NCBI RefSeq assembly: GCF_000148995.1
Contig: NZ_GL538353.1
Coordinates: 248,001-312,000 of the forward strand
Length of the DNA: 64,000 nucleotides
Direction: 5' to 3'
Source of the DNA: Listeria grayi DSM 20601
Lineage (GTDB): Bacteria; Bacillota; Bacilli; Lactobacillales; Listeriaceae
How positions within the stretch are numbered: the stretch's first letter is position 1; each line of letters opens with the position of its first letter. The notes under the pieces are model-generated. The model was given only the letters and a program-made list of their open reading frames with translations. It did not search any database and had not been told where the DNA came from. Positions 37,310 through 45,332 of this stretch are shown here, one piece after another. The translations under genes and the position numbers were made by a program.

Positions 37310-38536
37310 ATGGATTTATTAATCAAACAAGTTCGTCTTAAAGACGGTGAACCATTAAAAGATGTGGCAATCGATAAAGGTGCCATTATCGCAATCAACG
37401 AAACCATCACAGAAACAGCAGATCGTGTGATCGAAGGGGAAGGCCGCGTGCTGATCCCGGGCCTAGTAGAAAGCCATATTCACTTAGATAAAGCATTGAT
37501 CGCAAGTCGCAAACCCAATCAGTCGGGGACGTTGCAAGAAGCAATCGCCGTAACCGCTGAATTAAAACCGACTTTCACCGAAGAGGATGTGTACAGCCGG
37601 GCAAAAGAAGCCTTAGAAATGGTGATCGCACATGGCGTCACATCGATCCGGACTCATTCGGAATTCGATCCAGCGCAAGGCTTTACCGGCTTCAAAACGA
37701 TTCTTCGCCTAAAAGAAGAGTATAGAGATCTGGTAGATATGCAAGTCGTCGCTTTTCCGCAAGAAGGTATCTTTAAGGCACCAGGAACGGAAAAAATGAT
37801 GTACGAAGCTATGGAAATGGGGGCCGATGTTGTTGGCGGGATCCCTTACAACGATGCACCTGCAAAAGAACATATCGATCTTGTTTTTGAGATCGCAAAG
37901 AAATACGGTGCGGATGTCGATCTACATCAAGACTTTGCTGATGAAGCAGATGAGATATCGATCGAATACCTTTGCGAAAAAACAATTGCAGAAGGCTATC
38001 AAGGCCGCGTATCAGTAGGTCATCTAACTGCGCTGCATGCTTTACCAGAAGAAAAACTAACACCGATCATTGCAGCAATGGCGAAAGCTGACATCAGCGT
38101 GATGGCATTGCCGGCAACGGATCTGCACTTGGGTGCCCGGAAAGATCCATATAATGTCCGCCGTGCCGTGACACCGATTCGTAAATTACGTGATGCCGGC
38201 GTTAATGTGTGCTTGGCGACTAACAACATTCGCAATGCTTTCACACCATACGGCAATGGCGATCTAGTGCAAATCGCCATGCTTGCAGTACCAGTAGCGC
38301 ATTTGGGTGGTGCTGATGACCTGCCTTCCGTTTTACCGATGATCACGACTAATCCAGCCAGAGCGATCGGACTTAAAAAATATGGCATTGCAGTCGGCAA
38401 TCAAGCAGATGTAGTGTTATTAGATACAAAAGTGGTCAATGATGCTATTATCGACATCCCAGAACGGCTATTTGTGATCAAAAGCGGCCGCGTGACCGTA
38501 GAAACGACCAAAGAAGTAAAAATCAATCGTGCGTAA
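37310..38536 (+). CDS. Amidohydrolase 1, cytosine-deaminase-like, with a substituted metal-site residue
   Basis: A 408-residue amidohydrolase of the CodA-like branch. The HxH motif is at residues 56-58 (ESHIHLDKAL), then QVVAFPQEG (145-153), H206 in VDLHQD, and H238 in SVGHLTALH. At the position of the conserved metal aspartate (Asp313 of E. coli CodA, in GHDDVFDPW) it reads CLATNNIRNAF, so the Asp is Asn305. The CodA proton shuttle Glu217 aligns with Phe209. The chemistry must therefore differ from cytosine deamination, or the site uses another arrangement. It is the last gene before a hairpin and lies directly after the permease. The function is probably hydrolysis of a cyclic amide, amidine or ureide, which is an inference. 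Confidence 0.82.
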   Translation: MDLLIKQVRLKDGEPLKDVAIDKGAIIAINETITETADRVIEGEGRVLIPGLVESHIHLDKALIASRKPNQSGTLQEAIAVTAELKPTFTEEDVYSRAKEALEMVIAHGVTSIRTHSEFDPAQGFTGFKTILRLKEEYRDLVDMQVVAFPQEGIFKAPGTEKMMYEAMEMGADVVGGIPYNDAPAKEHIDLVFEIAKKYGADVDLHQDFADEADEISIEYLCEKTIAEGYQGRVSVGHLTALHALPEEKLTPIIAAMAKADISVMALPATDLHLGARKDPYNVRRAVTPIRKLRDAGVNVCLATNNIRNAFTPYGNGDLVQIAMLAVPVAHLGGADDLPSVLPMITTNPARAIGLKKYGIAVGNQADVVLLDTKVVNDAIIDIPERLFVIKSGRVTVETTKEVKINRA

Positions 38537-38546
38537 CCTAGCTGAG

Positions 38547-38575
38547 AGCGTGAAGAGAGTTTTTCTCTTCACGCT
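38547..38575 (+). terminator. Hairpin between amidohydrolase 1 and the OppA-like gene
   Basis: AGCGTGAAGAG (38547-38557) pairs perfectly with CTCTTCACGCT (38565-38575) around AGTTTTT. No T run follows, so it may be a weak terminator or an mRNA-processing or stability element rather than a full stop. Confidence 0.55.
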
Positions 38576-38603
38576 TGACAGCTATGCTATAATATATTCT
38601 AAA
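38575..38603 (+). promoter_or_regulatory. Promoter of the OppA-like lipoprotein gene
   Basis: An extended -10 element TGCTATAAT lies at 38585-38593. A perfect -35 TTGACA at 38575-38580 is only 7 bp before it, but is 17 bp from TCTAAA (38598-38603). Either arrangement gives a start 20-45 bp before the gene, so the lipoprotein has its own transcription. Confidence 0.6.
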
Positions 38604-38639
38604 AATTAAGTTTTTTCAGAAAATAAAGGGGGATTTATA

Positions 38640-40304
38640 TTGAAAAAGGTAAATCGAAAACTATTGGTAGGAATATTGGCATTGTTAGTCGTATTCGCGA
38701 CAGCATGTGGAGGAAATACAGCAAACGGAAGCAATGGTGGTAAGGTGAAACAATCCTTTACCGTAACATCCGCAGCAGAGATCTCGACCATGGATCCGGC
38801 ACTTGCGACGGATACAACTTCTACATTGGCAATGAGCCAGGTCTATGAAGGTCTATACGTGCTAGGTAAAAAGGATGAATTCGAGCTTGGCGTGGCAGCG
38901 AAAGAGCCGAAAATCTCAAAAGATAAGAAAACTTACACATTTGATCTTCGCAAAGATGCCAAATGGTCGAATGGCGATCCGGTCACTGCTGATGATTTTG
39001 TATACGCATGGCGGAAAATGGTCGATCCAGCAACCGCCTCACCAAATGCAGATGTCTTCTCCGGCGTTATCAAAAATGCGGAAGCCATTTTCCAAAAGAA
39101 AAAACAAGTAGATGAATTAGGCGTGAAAGCGATCGATAAGCATACCTTAGAAGTGCAATTAGAAGTTCCGATTCCATATATCAAGTCCATACTTTCATAT
39201 TCCGTGTTCTTCCCTAAAAACCAGAAATTCAACGAAAAACAGGGTAAAAAATACGCTAAAAGTTCAGATAATTTAGTTTATAATGGGCCATTCCAATTGG
39301 CAAATTGGAATGGAACTTCGAAAGAATGGTCCTACAAGAAAAATCCGGAATACTGGGATAAAAAGAAAGTGAAACTAACCGATGTCAATGTAACTGTTGT
39401 AAAATCACCGGGAACGGGCATCAATCTTTTCAATACCAACAAAGTAGATGTTATCAACAAATTGGATTCCGAATATGCAAAACGGTACCTCAATGATAAA
39501 AATTTCAAATCCGTACCGCAGTTCGTCACATTCTTTTTGAAACTAAACCCGGAACGAAATGGCAAAAAAACACCACTTGCGAACGAACATATGCGCAAAG
39601 CAGTTGCCCAAGCATTTGATAAAAAACAATTCACCGATCAAGTATTGAGCGATGGTTCTACCCCGACAGATCAGCTGATCCCGAAAGGTCAATCCAAAGG
39701 TCCAGATGGTAAAGAAGACTTTACAGCTGCTGCAGCAAAGGCGAATGACTACCTGACATATAACAAAGCAGCTGCGCAAAAAGAATGGAAACTTGCTCAG
39801 CAAGAATTAGGAAAAAATGTAACGCTTGAATTTTTGACAGATGATACAGATATCGCGAAAACATCCTCTGAATATTTCCAATCACAACTAGAAACCAATC
39901 TGCCCGGCTTGAAAGTCAAAGTGAAAATGGTTCCGTTCACGAGCCGCGTCCAACTGGACAACAAGCATGACTATGATGTGGAACTTGGCGGCTGGGGAAC
40001 CGACTACCGTGATCCACTGACAGTAATGCGCATTTTTAAATCAGGCAGCGGCATTGGTGGGATTGCTTATAATAATAAAGCTTATGATAAATTGATCGAT
40101 GCTACCCGCACAGTGGACGCAACAAATAATTCCAAACGCATGGAAGACTTTATCAAAGCGCAAAATATGCTGATCAACGAGGATACCATGCTTGCACCGA
40201 TTTACAACCGTTCCGCAGCGATCTTGTCGAGAACAACGATCAAGGATATGTACTGGCACGCATTTGGCCCAGATTACAGTCTAAAATACGCATTTGTAAA
40301 ATAA
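38640..40304 (+). CDS. OppA-type oligopeptide-binding lipoprotein, orphan receptor in the ureide cluster
   Basis: A 554-residue solute-binding lipoprotein: signal peptide with lipobox VVFATACGG (Cys about residue 23), then a cluster C (SBP_bac_5) fold with AEISTMDPALATDTTS, YTFDLRKDAKWSNGDPVTADDFVYAW and YWHAFGPDYSLKYAFVK at the end. Members bind peptides and deliver them to an Opp-type ABC permease. No permease or ATPase gene is adjacent, so it must use one encoded elsewhere, or act as a receptor. TTG start with an AAAGGGGG site. Its position between two amidohydrolases suggests that it binds a substrate of this pathway, perhaps a modified peptide. Confidence 0.85.
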   Translation: MKKVNRKLLVGILALLVVFATACGGNTANGSNGGKVKQSFTVTSAAEISTMDPALATDTTSTLAMSQVYEGLYVLGKKDEFELGVAAKEPKISKDKKTYTFDLRKDAKWSNGDPVTADDFVYAWRKMVDPATASPNADVFSGVIKNAEAIFQKKKQVDELGVKAIDKHTLEVQLEVPIPYIKSILSYSVFFPKNQKFNEKQGKKYAKSSDNLVYNGPFQLANWNGTSKEWSYKKNPEYWDKKKVKLTDVNVTVVKSPGTGINLFNTNKVDVINKLDSEYAKRYLNDKNFKSVPQFVTFFLKLNPERNGKKTPLANEHMRKAVAQAFDKKQFTDQVLSDGSTPTDQLIPKGQSKGPDGKEDFTAAAAKANDYLTYNKAAAQKEWKLAQQELGKNVTLEFLTDDTDIAKTSSEYFQSQLETNLPGLKVKVKMVPFTSRVQLDNKHDYDVELGGWGTDYRDPLTVMRIFKSGSGIGGIAYNNKAYDKLIDATRTVDATNNSKRMEDFIKAQNMLINEDTMLAPIYNRSAAILSRTTIKDMYWHAFGPDYSLKYAFVK

Positions 40305-40321
40305 ACAGGAAGCGGTCGATG

Positions 40322-40359
40322 AGCCAGGCGAAGGGAAAAATCCCCTTCGCGTGGCTTTT
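40322..40359 (+). terminator. Terminator or attenuator after the OppA-like gene
   Basis: AGCCA-GCGAAGGG (40322-40335) pairs with CCCTTCGC-TGGCT (40343-40356) with one mismatch, followed by TTTT. It stands 26 bp before amidohydrolase 2, so read-through would be needed for co-expression. Confidence 0.65.
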
Positions 40360-40384
40360 GGCTGTTCAGAAGGGCAGGGAAATC

Positions 40385-41632
40385 ATGACACATGCTTTAT
40401 TGATCAAAAACGCTCGTTTGGAAACGAATTATAATACCAGCAGCGGCAGAGTTATAAGTACAGCAACCGATTATTTTGATATCCTCGTAGAAACAGGAAA
40501 AATCATGCAGATCGCAAAAGAAATCATTCCATCAGAGAAAGATACGGAAATCATTGATGCAAACGGCGCACTGATGCTTCCAAGTTTACGCGAAATGCAC
40601 ATCCATATTGACAAAACTTACTATGGCGGTGAATGGCAAGCAGTAAGACCAGCGACAAACGGTATCTTCACGCGTTTTGAAGAAGAAAAAGAACTATTGC
40701 CTAAACAGTTGGCAACGGTACAAGAACGAGCAGAAAAAGTGATTGAGTTGTATTTGCGCCATGGGCATACGCATATCCGCACACATTGCAACGTTGACCC
40801 GTATATCGGTACCAAACACATCGAACTCACAAAACAAGCCTTAGCAAAATATAGTGATCGCATCACCTCTGAGATCGTTGCATTCCCGCAACATGGACTG
40901 CTCCGCTCGCAAGTGACTGGCTTGATGAAAGAAGCGATGCGCATGGGTGCTGACTTGGTCGGGGGTGTTGATCCCTCTACAGTTGACGGTCATATCGACC
41001 ATTCTTTCCAAACGATGATGGAGATCGCAACGGAATTCGACAAAGGCCTGGATATCCACCTACATAATCCGGATACGCTTGGTGAATATGAATTTTATAA
41101 ATTAGCTGCCTATACTGAAAAAGCCAACTGGCAAAATCGTGTGACGATCAGTCACGGCATTGGGCTTGCCGATTTAGAGGGACAAGCATTAGACGAAATG
41201 ATCGCGCGTTTAGCAGAAGTAGGAATCGATGTCACATCAACGATCCCGATCAATCGACGCACAATACCGGTAGAAGCGTTGTATGACGGCGGTGTTTCTG
41301 TTTCTGTAGGCCATGACAGCTTGACCGATCACTGGTCGCCATTTGGCACAGGCGACACGATCGCGAAGCTCAACTTGCTCGCAGAACGTTTTAAATATCT
41401 TGACGAATATTCGCTTAGCCGGACATTGCGCTATGCAACGGGGGGAGTCACTCCTCTAAATGAAGCAGGCGTCCAAGTCTGGCCACAGCGAGGCGATCGC
41501 GCTGACTTCATCTTAGTCGACGCTGAAAGTACAGCCCATTTGATTGCTCGAAAACGGCATATCCATTATTTAGTTGCAGGCGGAAAAGTAGCTTACACAA
41601 ATGAATCGCCGAAAAGATGGGAGGAAGTCTGA
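40385..41632 (+). CDS. Amidohydrolase 2, cytosine-deaminase-like
   Basis: A 415-residue amidohydrolase. The HxH motif is H72/H74 (EMHIHIDKTYYGG); IVAFPQHGLL is at about 164-173; H225 lies in LDIHLHNPD, H257 in ISHGIG and the metal aspartate D311 in SVGHDSLTDHW. This is the CodA/AtzC-type metal set. The residue aligning with the CodA Glu217 is Asn228, so it is probably not a cytosine deaminase. It is followed by two similar genes, overlapping the next by 1 bp (TGATG). The ATG at 40385 was preferred to 40319, which would translate through the terminator hairpin. Confidence 0.82.
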   Translation: MTHALLIKNARLETNYNTSSGRVISTATDYFDILVETGKIMQIAKEIIPSEKDTEIIDANGALMLPSLREMHIHIDKTYYGGEWQAVRPATNGIFTRFEEEKELLPKQLATVQERAEKVIELYLRHGHTHIRTHCNVDPYIGTKHIELTKQALAKYSDRITSEIVAFPQHGLLRSQVTGLMKEAMRMGADLVGGVDPSTVDGHIDHSFQTMMEIATEFDKGLDIHLHNPDTLGEYEFYKLAAYTEKANWQNRVTISHGIGLADLEGQALDEMIARLAEVGIDVTSTIPINRRTIPVEALYDGGVSVSVGHDSLTDHWSPFGTGDTIAKLNLLAERFKYLDEYSLSRTLRYATGGVTPLNEAGVQVWPQRGDRADFILVDAESTAHLIARKRHIHYLVAGGKVAYTNESPKRWEEV

Positions 41633-42855
41633 TGGGAACGACCTTGTTGAAAAATGTCCGCTTAGAAGTCGGCGAAGAGCAACTTGATACCGGGATCAAA
41701 ACTAAAACAGAACTTTTCCATGTCATGATCGAGGCAGGGAAAATAACAGGAATATCACCAGCAGTTGAGCCGATAACCGCTGAGATAGCAAAAACGATCG
41801 ACGCTAAAGGGAAATTAGCAGTCCCGAGCTTTAAAGATATGCACAATCATTTGGATAAAACCTATTTATCATTGAATTGGAAAGCCGCAGTTCCGGTTTC
41901 AAGTTTGCGGGAACGTTTGATATTGGAAGCGGAGGAACTTTCCTTATTAGCACCTTCTACCAAAGAACGTGCCGAAAAAATGATCAAAAGTATTATCAGC
42001 AGAGGGACAACGCATATCCGCACACATGTCAATATCGATCCTTATATTGGGTTGAAAAATTTAGAAGGAGTTGCTGCAGCACTTGCCGAATTTGATGATA
42101 TCCTCACCTATGACATCGTGGCATTCCCTCAACATGGCCTACTTCGCCATGACGTTCCGCAATTGATGCGGGAAGCGCTGCGCAGTGGTGCGACCATGGT
42201 CGGTGGACTTGATCCAGGTGGTATCGATCATGCGGTCGAACGCTCGTTAGCGCAGACCATGGACTTAGCTGTGGAAAGTGGTAAGCCAGTTGACATCCAT
42301 TTACATGATAATGGGCATCTTGGTAGTTATACAGTCGAAAGTTGGTTACAATTAGTAGAAGACAGCCAAGAAAAAATAACTAGTGCTTTCAGCCATGCTT
42401 TCTGCCTCGGCCAGATCGGAGTAGGCGAACGGCAGGAGATCATTACGCGACTGGCAGCGCAGCAGATGGAGATCTTGTCTACGATCCCGATCAGCTTAGG
42501 AAGTACACTGCCACCGATCGACGAACTTACACAGGCTGGAGTACCAGTCCATCTCGGTTGCGACGGATTTTATGATTCGTGGAGACCATATGTATCCAGT
42601 GATATTTTAGAAAAAGCAGCACACTTCTGTGAACTTACGCGCAAATCCGATGAACGCGGCCTCCGCGCTGGTTTGCGTCATATCACAGGCGGCATTACTC
42701 CCCTTGATGCAAAAGGTAATCAAATCTGGCCGAAAATCGGAGACGAGGCAAGCTTTGTTCTCGCAGATGTTGCCAGTTCAGCTGAATTGACGGCTAGACG
42801 ACCACAAAAGCGGCAATTGATCGCGCGTGGAAAAGAAGTAGAATGGGAAAGGTAG
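41632..42855 (+). CDS. Amidohydrolase 3, cytosine-deaminase-like
   Basis: A 407-residue paralogue of the preceding protein. Metal-site residues: H71/H73 (DMHNHLDKTYLS), H223 in VDIHLHDNGHLG, H255 in FSHAFCLG and D311 in HLGCDGFYDSW. The block IVAFPQHGLLR is shared with amidohydrolases 2 and 4. The Glu217 equivalent is Asp226. The start at 41632 overlaps the stop of amidohydrolase 2 (TGATG), which indicates translational coupling, so the two probably work in fixed ratio. It may accept a related ring substrate or catalyse the next ring-opening step. Confidence 0.82.
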   Translation: MGTTLLKNVRLEVGEEQLDTGIKTKTELFHVMIEAGKITGISPAVEPITAEIAKTIDAKGKLAVPSFKDMHNHLDKTYLSLNWKAAVPVSSLRERLILEAEELSLLAPSTKERAEKMIKSIISRGTTHIRTHVNIDPYIGLKNLEGVAAALAEFDDILTYDIVAFPQHGLLRHDVPQLMREALRSGATMVGGLDPGGIDHAVERSLAQTMDLAVESGKPVDIHLHDNGHLGSYTVESWLQLVEDSQEKITSAFSHAFCLGQIGVGERQEIITRLAAQQMEILSTIPISLGSTLPPIDELTQAGVPVHLGCDGFYDSWRPYVSSDILEKAAHFCELTRKSDERGLRAGLRHITGGITPLDAKGNQIWPKIGDEASFVLADVASSAELTARRPQKRQLIARGKEVEWER

Positions 42856-42865
42856 GAATTTTAAA

Positions 42866-44080
42866 ATGACAAAAACACAATGGTTCCAAAATGTATCAGT
42901 CGAAACGGGCTTTATCAATGAGAAAGGCTACGTCAATCGTGCAAAATTAGAAACAAAACATCTGCAAGTACAAGATGGCAAAATCATAAAAATCGTTGCG
43001 GGCGAGCTCCCGGCAACAGCAGGTGAGGAAGTTATCGATATGAAAGGTCAGCTTGTTTTGCCTGGCCTTGTGGAAAAGCATTGTCATTTGGATAAAACAA
43101 AATTAGGAACAGACTTTGAACCAGTATCGCCGGCAAAAAATATCGTCGAACGCTTTGAATCAGAAATCAGCCAATTAAATGCCCTGAAGATCGCGCCAGA
43201 GAAACGGACAGAAGCTTTACTGGATATTGAAATCGATCATGGAGTTTCTTTCTTCCGTTCGCACGTGGACGTGGAACCAGCCTGCGGATTAGATTATCTG
43301 GAAAATGTAAAACGCGCTATCCAAAAATACAAACATCCGATCGGCTACGAATTGATCGCTTTCCCGCAACACGGCTTCCTGCGTTCCGAATCACAAAGCT
43401 TAGTTAGACAAGCTCTCGAAAACGGTGCAACGATCATTGGCGGTGTGGATCCGTATACACTTGACCAAGATTACAAAAAATCTTTGGAGCAGAAGTTTGA
43501 GATCGCCGCCGAATATCAAGCCGGCATCGACCTACATGTCCATGACCGCGATGAAGCTGGAAAAGCAACAATCAAGGAAATCATCCGCTTGACAAAAGCA
43601 TATAACTGGCAAGATAAAGTCAGCATCAGCCATGCTTTTGGCTTGAATGATTTTACAGGCGAAGAACGCAAGACCGTTTTCCAAGCACTTGCTGATGAAA
43701 AAATCCATATCATTTCCAGCATTCCGATCACACCGAATACGATCCCGCCATTAGTAGAACTACAGTCTTACGGCGTCCCAGTACACATTGGCTGTGATAA
43801 TGTCTATGATTCTTGGTCCGCATACGGTGACGGCAATATCCAAGAAAAATTGGCGCGCTATGGCGAACTTTTCGGCATTAAAACGTTAGAAGGAATGACA
43901 GCCAGCCTTGGCCTCGTAACAAATGGGATCACGACATTGAATCCAGCAGGAGAACCAGCATGGCCATTCGAGGGAGCAGAAGCAACTTTCCTCTTCACAA
44001 AAGCAAACAGTTCAGCAGAATTCGTCGCTCGGCAAACAAGCGTCACACATTCCTACTACCAAGGCGAAAAAATCAAATAA
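42866..44080 (+). CDS. Amidohydrolase 4, cytosine-deaminase-like
   Basis: A 404-residue paralogue. Metal-site residues: H72/H74 (EKHCHLDKTKLG), H224 in IDLHVHDRDEAG, H256 in ISHAFGLN and D311 in HIGCDNVYDSW; LIAFPQHGFLR is also present. The Glu217 equivalent is Asp227. It lies 10 bp after amidohydrolase 3, last in the cluster. Three adjacent full-length paralogues with intact metal sites point to divergent specificities rather than decay. Confidence 0.82.
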   Translation: MTKTQWFQNVSVETGFINEKGYVNRAKLETKHLQVQDGKIIKIVAGELPATAGEEVIDMKGQLVLPGLVEKHCHLDKTKLGTDFEPVSPAKNIVERFESEISQLNALKIAPEKRTEALLDIEIDHGVSFFRSHVDVEPACGLDYLENVKRAIQKYKHPIGYELIAFPQHGFLRSESQSLVRQALENGATIIGGVDPYTLDQDYKKSLEQKFEIAAEYQAGIDLHVHDRDEAGKATIKEIIRLTKAYNWQDKVSISHAFGLNDFTGEERKTVFQALADEKIHIISSIPITPNTIPPLVELQSYGVPVHIGCDNVYDSWSAYGDGNIQEKLARYGELFGIKTLEGMTASLGLVTNGITTLNPAGEPAWPFEGAEATFLFTKANSSAEFVARQTSVTHSYYQGEKIK

Positions 44081-44175
44081 ACCCGTAAAAACAAGGCGTT
44101 CTGAAACAAAACACTACTTTTTTTAGACATAATCCGCTAGAATATAGAAGAGACGAAAATAGAAGTGGTGAGAAA

Positions 44176-44931
44176 ATGATAATCAAAACAGAAGAAGAAT
44201 TAGCTGGAATCAGACAAGCAGGCAAAGTCTTCGCGGAAATCCGTGAAAAAGTGATTGCCCACGTTGCGCCCGGCATCACAACCAAAGAATTAGACGATAT
44301 AGCAAAAGAAGCATTTTTGGAAGCAGGAGCGATCTCCGCACCAAAAGAAGACTTTCAATTTCCTGGTTACGCATGTATCAGTGTCGGCGATGAAGTCGCA
44401 CACGGAATCCCCGGCGACCGCGTTATCCAAGATGGCGAACTAGTAAATATCGACGTATCCGGCGCTTATAACGGCTATTATGTCGATACAGGCAAAAGCC
44501 TCATTGCTGGATCAGTCACCGAAAAAAATAGTCAAGCCGCGAAACTAGTACAAGACACAGAAACAATTTTCAACCATGCCTTGAAAGTTATCAAAACCGG
44601 CACGACCCTACAAAAACTTGGTCGAACAGTAGAAGAAAAAGCGGAGGAACTAGGCTATAAAGTGCTTGAAAACCTGACAGGCCACGGCGTAGGTCATTCG
44701 CTACGTGATAAACCAGACTATGTTTATAATGTAGATGCTTTCTGGGATAAACAAAAGCTGAAAGAAGGCCAAGTCATCGCCTTCGAACCCTTCATTTCCA
44801 CAAAGGGAATTGAAGCCGAACCAAAAAACAACGACGGCTGGACACTCACTGCCGGACCAGATTCGCTAGTTTGTCAGCTAGAGCATTCGCTGATTGTTCG
44901 TAAAGACGGAGTTGAGATCGTCACTGCGTAA
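44176..44931 (+). CDS. map: Type I methionine aminopeptidase
   Basis: A 251-residue enzyme of the M24 pita-bread fold, which removes initiator methionine. Metal and active-site residues are visible: His in DEVAHGIPGDR, Asp pair in NIDVSGAYNGYYVDTGKS, His in LTGHGVGHSLRD, Glu in IAFEPFIS and Glu in CQLEHSLIV. It has no N-terminal zinc-finger extension. It has its own transcript: a TAGAAT -10-like element near 44138 and terminators around it. Firmicutes often carry two map genes; whether this is the essential copy cannot be judged here. It has no evident link to the amidohydrolase cluster. Confidence 0.92.
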   Translation: MIIKTEEELAGIRQAGKVFAEIREKVIAHVAPGITTKELDDIAKEAFLEAGAISAPKEDFQFPGYACISVGDEVAHGIPGDRVIQDGELVNIDVSGAYNGYYVDTGKSLIAGSVTEKNSQAAKLVQDTETIFNHALKVIKTGTTLQKLGRTVEEKAEELGYKVLENLTGHGVGHSLRDKPDYVYNVDAFWDKQKLKEGQVIAFEPFISTKGIEAEPKNNDGWTLTAGPDSLVCQLEHSLIVRKDGVEIVTA

Positions 44932-44963
44932 AATGGATAAGGATAGTTTCTAGTACAATAAAT

Positions 44964-45013
44964 AAAAGCTTTGATTCCCTTCAGAATATATCGAAAGGAA
45001 TCGAAGCTTTTTT
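44964..45013 (+). terminator. Terminator of map
   Basis: AAAAGCTTTGATTCC (44964-44978) pairs with GGAATCGAAGCTTTT (44997-45011, one mismatch), with a T tail. The next 320 bp (45014-45332) are AT-rich and hold no supported gene. Confidence 0.75.
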
Positions 45014-45332
45014 GGTATTGTAAAAATATCGGAGGTAGTAAGGAAAGGAAGTTAACATTATTTGGAAAGAAGCACTGCTAAAACAGGAGCTTCTTATTTT
45101 TGAACTATGTTATTTACAGAGGTATTTACTGGTTTATCACTAGCTTTAGTTCAAAGCGCGAAGAGATCATCATGCATAATAATCTTTAAACAGTTTTAAT
45201 GCCAACGTATGCATAAAAATACTTTTTTTATATCTATTGTAGCCTAAAATAGTAATCTATAATATAACAAAAAAGAATTATTTATTTTAAGCAGAGCATT
45301 ATCTCAGATAACTAATAGAAGTGCACTATTAA

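Noticed and set aside
38575-38593. TTGACA and TATAAT as a single -35/-10 pair
   Set aside because: The gap is only 7 bp, far too short; the sequences were treated as alternative promoter elements.
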